Assembly: GCF_008369935.1 (NCBI RefSeq)
Contig: NZ_VTUZ01000027.1
Location: 62,001-126,000 of the forward strand
Length of the DNA stretch: 64,000 nt
Source of the DNA: Paraburkholderia panacisoli
Lineage (GTDB): Bacteria; Pseudomonadota; Gammaproteobacteria; Burkholderiales; Burkholderiaceae
Direction of reading: 5' to 3'
Part shown: piece by piece, positions 61,977 through 64,000 of the stretch
Layout of the letters: every line of letters starts with the position of its first letter
Numbering within the stretch: position 1 is the stretch's first letter
Program-made: the position numbers and the translations under genes
Notes under the pieces: model-generated
Seen by the model: the letters and a program-made list of their open reading frames with translations, nothing else
What the model was told of the DNA's origin: nothing
Database searches by the model: none

Positions 61977-62189
61977 TCAGGGATCGATCACCGCGGCGCA
62001 CGCATCGGTCGGCGCGGCCGCCACGTGCCCGACCAGCGGCACGATCTTCAAGCCGGCCGATGCGACCCGGCACGGCGCAGCGGCGAGACCGCACCCCGTC
62101 AGCGCCGCACATAGCGCGAATAACACGCCGGCCGCGCCGAAACGCCCTGCCATGCCGCGCCGCGTGATCTTGCGCGATTCGAGCGCCAT
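61977..62189 (-). CDS. Small lipoprotein (DUF6726-like)
   Basis: 70 residues from the ATG at 62189, with AGGGG five bases upstream; an ATG at 62153 is an alternative. The lipobox region is A-A-L-T-G-C-G, with the lipidated cysteine around 33. A short mature part follows with P-C-R-V-A-S-A-G-L-K-I-V-P and C-A-A-V-I-D-P. I recall this pattern as DUF6726 in Burkholderia; the function is unknown. Close to the MliC-like gene, also an envelope protein. Confidence 0.75.
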   Translation of the reverse strand: MALESRKITRRGMAGRFGAAGVLFALCAALTGCGLAAAPCRVASAGLKIVPLVGHVAAAPTDACAAVIDP

Positions 62190-62336
62190 ACGAACCCCTG
62201 CTTCAATGAGCTTCAATGAGCCCAACCAGCCCGGCGAGCCGCCGTCATTCGGATTGCGCGCGGCCAAACTGCCGCACGCGCAGTTCATGCATCGAAACAC
62301 TCGCAAGCGCATCCCGCCGCGCCGCTTGCTTCGACC

Positions 62337-63551
62337 TTACTTCGACGACACCGGCCGCACCGCCGCCGCGGCCTGTTTCGCGCGTGAACGCGCTTCGTCG
62401 AGGTTCTCGCCGGTGGCGAGCGCGACACCCATGCGGCGCTTGACGAAGCTCTCCGGCTTGCCGAACAGGCGCAGATCCGCATTGGGCACCGCCAGCGCCG
62501 CCGCGACGCCTTCGAAGGCGATGCCGGCTTCGTCCAGACCGCCGTAGATCACCGCCGACGCCCCGGGCGCCCGCTGCGACGTATCCACCGGCAAGCCGAG
62601 GATCGCGCGCGCATGCAGTTCGAACTCCGAGAAGCGTTGCGAACACAGCGTGACGAGCCCCGTGTCGTGCGGACGCGGGCTCACTTCGGAGAACCATACG
62701 TCATCGCCCCGCACGAAAAGTTCCACGCCGAACAGGCCCCGCCCGCCGAGCGCAGCCGTCACCTTGTGCGCCACTTCGCGCGAACGTTCGAGCGCGAGCG
62801 GGCTCATCGGCTGCGGCTGCCATGATTCGACATAGTCGCCCGCCACCTGCACGTGGCCGATCGGAGCGCAGAAATACGTGCTGACTTCGCCGCTCGTTGG
62901 GTCGATTGCGCGCACGGTCAACTGCGTGATTTCGTATTCGAAGTCGATAAAGCCTTCGACGATCACGCGGCCGTAATTCACGCGGCCGCCCGCCATCGCA
63001 TACTGCCAGGCGGGTTCCACGTCGGCGTCGCTCCTGAGCACCGACTGCCCCTTGCCCGACGACGACATCACCGGCTTCACGACGCACGGATAGCCGACCT
63101 TGGCGATGCCGGCGCGCAGTTCGTCGAGCGAATCGGCGAACGCGTACGGCGAGGTCGGCAAGCCGAGCTCTTCGGCGGCGAGGCGGCGGATGCCTTCGCG
63201 ATTCATCGTGAGCTGGGCGGCGCGCGCGGTCGGGATCACTTCGGCGAGACCGTCGGTTTCGATCGCGGCGAGCGCGTCGGTGGCGATCGCCTCGATCTCG
63301 GGGACGATCAGATGCGGGCGCTCCTGCTCGACCAGAGCGCGCAATGCGGCGTGGTCGGTCATGTCGATCACGTGCGAGCGATGCGCGACCTGATGACCCG
63401 GCGCATTCGGGTAACGGTCGACGGCGATCACTTCGACGCCCAGCCGTTGCAGCGCGATGATCACTTCCTTGCCGAGCTCGCCGGCACCGAGCAGCATGAC
63501 GCGCGTGGCGGATTCAGAAAGCGGCGTGCCGATCCGTTGGCCGATCTGCAT
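62337..63551 (-). CDS. purT: Formate-dependent phosphoribosylglycinamide formyltransferase
   Basis: 404 residues from the ATG at 63551, with GGAG five bases upstream. V-M-L-L-G-A-G-E-L-G-K-E-V, V-V-K-P-V-M-S-S-S-G-K-G-Q-S (ATP-grasp), F-G-V-E-L-F and E-V-S-P-R-P-H-D-T-G-L-V-T are the PurT hallmarks. Uses formate and ATP in place of formyl-THF at step 3 of purine synthesis. purD, the preceding pathway step, is about 42 kb away in this window. A few in-frame upstream codons are not used. Confidence 0.97.
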   Translation of the reverse strand: MQIGQRIGTPLSESATRVMLLGAGELGKEVIIALQRLGVEVIAVDRYPNAPGHQVAHRSHVIDMTDHAALRALVEQERPHLIVPEIEAIATDALAAIETDGLAEVIPTARAAQLTMNREGIRRLAAEELGLPTSPYAFADSLDELRAGIAKVGYPCVVKPVMSSSGKGQSVLRSDADVEPAWQYAMAGGRVNYGRVIVEGFIDFEYEITQLTVRAIDPTSGEVSTYFCAPIGHVQVAGDYVESWQPQPMSPLALERSREVAHKVTAALGGRGLFGVELFVRGDDVWFSEVSPRPHDTGLVTLCSQRFSEFELHARAILGLPVDTSQRAPGASAVIYGGLDEAGIAFEGVAAALAVPNADLRLFGKPESFVKRRMGVALATGENLDEARSRAKQAAAAVRPVSSK

Positions 63552-63819
63552 GGTGTCTCCAAAAAAGTCGGAATGAGAGTGGGATTGGTTAGAGCGCGAT
63601 GTTAACATGCGGGCCCCTCGCAGCGCCTTGCTCGCGGCGGCCGCGTTCGTGTGTCGCCAGCCGCGCGTGAGAGGCCCGACGCGGCTCGACGGGACAGGGC
63701 GGCGGCGCGCACGGGCACCGCTGCAATCTCATTAAAGTATCCGCACGCCGTTGCGCTCGCGTGCGGCAAGCTTAGTGCGTTACCCTTACGCCTTCGCCAG
63801 TTTGAAGAGGAACGACGCC

Positions 63820-64000
63820 ATGCTCCAAAGCTCCTCCGCGCGACGTGTTGCGCGCTTTACCACTCATGCGCGCGCGGCCATCGCCGCGTTGAGCGTCGCC
63901 GCGCTGATGAGCGCCTGCGCGATCCCGAAACATCCCGACTCGGCCGCCGCGGCGCCCGATCCATTCAACCCCGCCGCCGCGCAGTTGCTCGACGACACCA
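63820..64000 (+). CDS. Lipoprotein, N-terminal part only (runs off the window)
   Basis: Sixty codons are visible from the ATG at 63820, preceded by GAAGAGGA. Basic N-terminus, then a hydrophobic segment and the lipobox L-M-S-A-C with the cysteine at 33, then a proline/alanine-rich stretch. It is a lipoprotein, but the mature domain lies outside the window, so no function can be given. Confidence 0.7.
   Translation, partial: MLQSSSARRVARFTTHARAAIAALSVAALMSACAIPKHPDSAAAAPDPFNPAAAQLLDDT

Overview
The window is GC-rich, densely coded DNA. Gene content and order point to a chromosome of a Burkholderia-group betaproteobacterium, most likely Paraburkholderia; this rests on remembered family and synteny patterns, not on a search. 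Evidence includes the purD-hemF-nadD-rsfS-rlmH-maf-rng block, a complete kdp operon, a waaL/msbA core-LPS block next to dnaE, and high-GC codon use throughout. No rRNA, tRNA, CRISPR array, intact insertion sequence or prophage was seen.

Layout. 1-6.2 kb: the end of an ArnT-like glycosyltransferase gene, then a leftward operon encoding a DUF4126 membrane protein, an FtsX-type permease, a truncated globin and a DUF924 protein. 6.3-15.5 kb: sugE/gdx, a guanidinium exporter gene preceded by a clear guanidine-II (mini-ykkC) riboswitch, and the potassium-uptake operon, read leftward as a 37-codon ORF, kdpF, kdpA, kdpB, kdpC, kdpD and kdpE. Upstream of kdp is a promoter candidate with E. coli-like KdpE half-sites. 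15.5-18.8 kb: quinone reductase, methylglyoxal synthase and a degenerate SDR protein, divergent from upp. 19.2-26.9 kb: yebC, purD, hemF, nadD, rsfS, rlmH, maf and rng, all rightward, closed by a strong intrinsic terminator.

27-41.9 kb is the accessory part. It holds a ribbon-helix-helix regulator with three 11-bp-spaced operator-like repeats, a PHB-depolymerase-type esterase, an EamA exporter in an AT-richer patch, an MscS channel and a DUF2945 gene broken by a stop codon. It also holds msrC, a di-Mop protein, an SH3/NlpC-P60 lipoprotein, a 7-bp tandem repeat, two VOC proteins, an MFS transporter, an HdeD-peptidase-like fusion carrying two compensating homopolymer frameshifts, and rdgC.

41.9-50 kb is a lipopolysaccharide core/O-antigen locus: four glycosyltransferases, an O-antigen ligase and MsbA. 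50-64 kb carries dnaE, trhO, gluQ, rhlE, an aldehyde dehydrogenase with an acetolactate-synthase-type ThDP enzyme, a MliC-like lysozyme inhibitor, a small lipoprotein, purT and the start of another lipoprotein gene.

How they work together: Kdp proteins sense and import potassium, SugE exports guanidinium under its own riboswitch, the LPS genes build, flip and ligate outer-membrane glycolipid, and the 19-27 kb block is housekeeping (purine, heme, NAD, ribosome maturation). The most interesting non-routine signals are the guanidine-II riboswitch, the direct-repeat operator, the kdp leader with its extra peptide, the Shine-Dalgarno-sequestering leader hairpin and the doubly frameshifted fusion gene.
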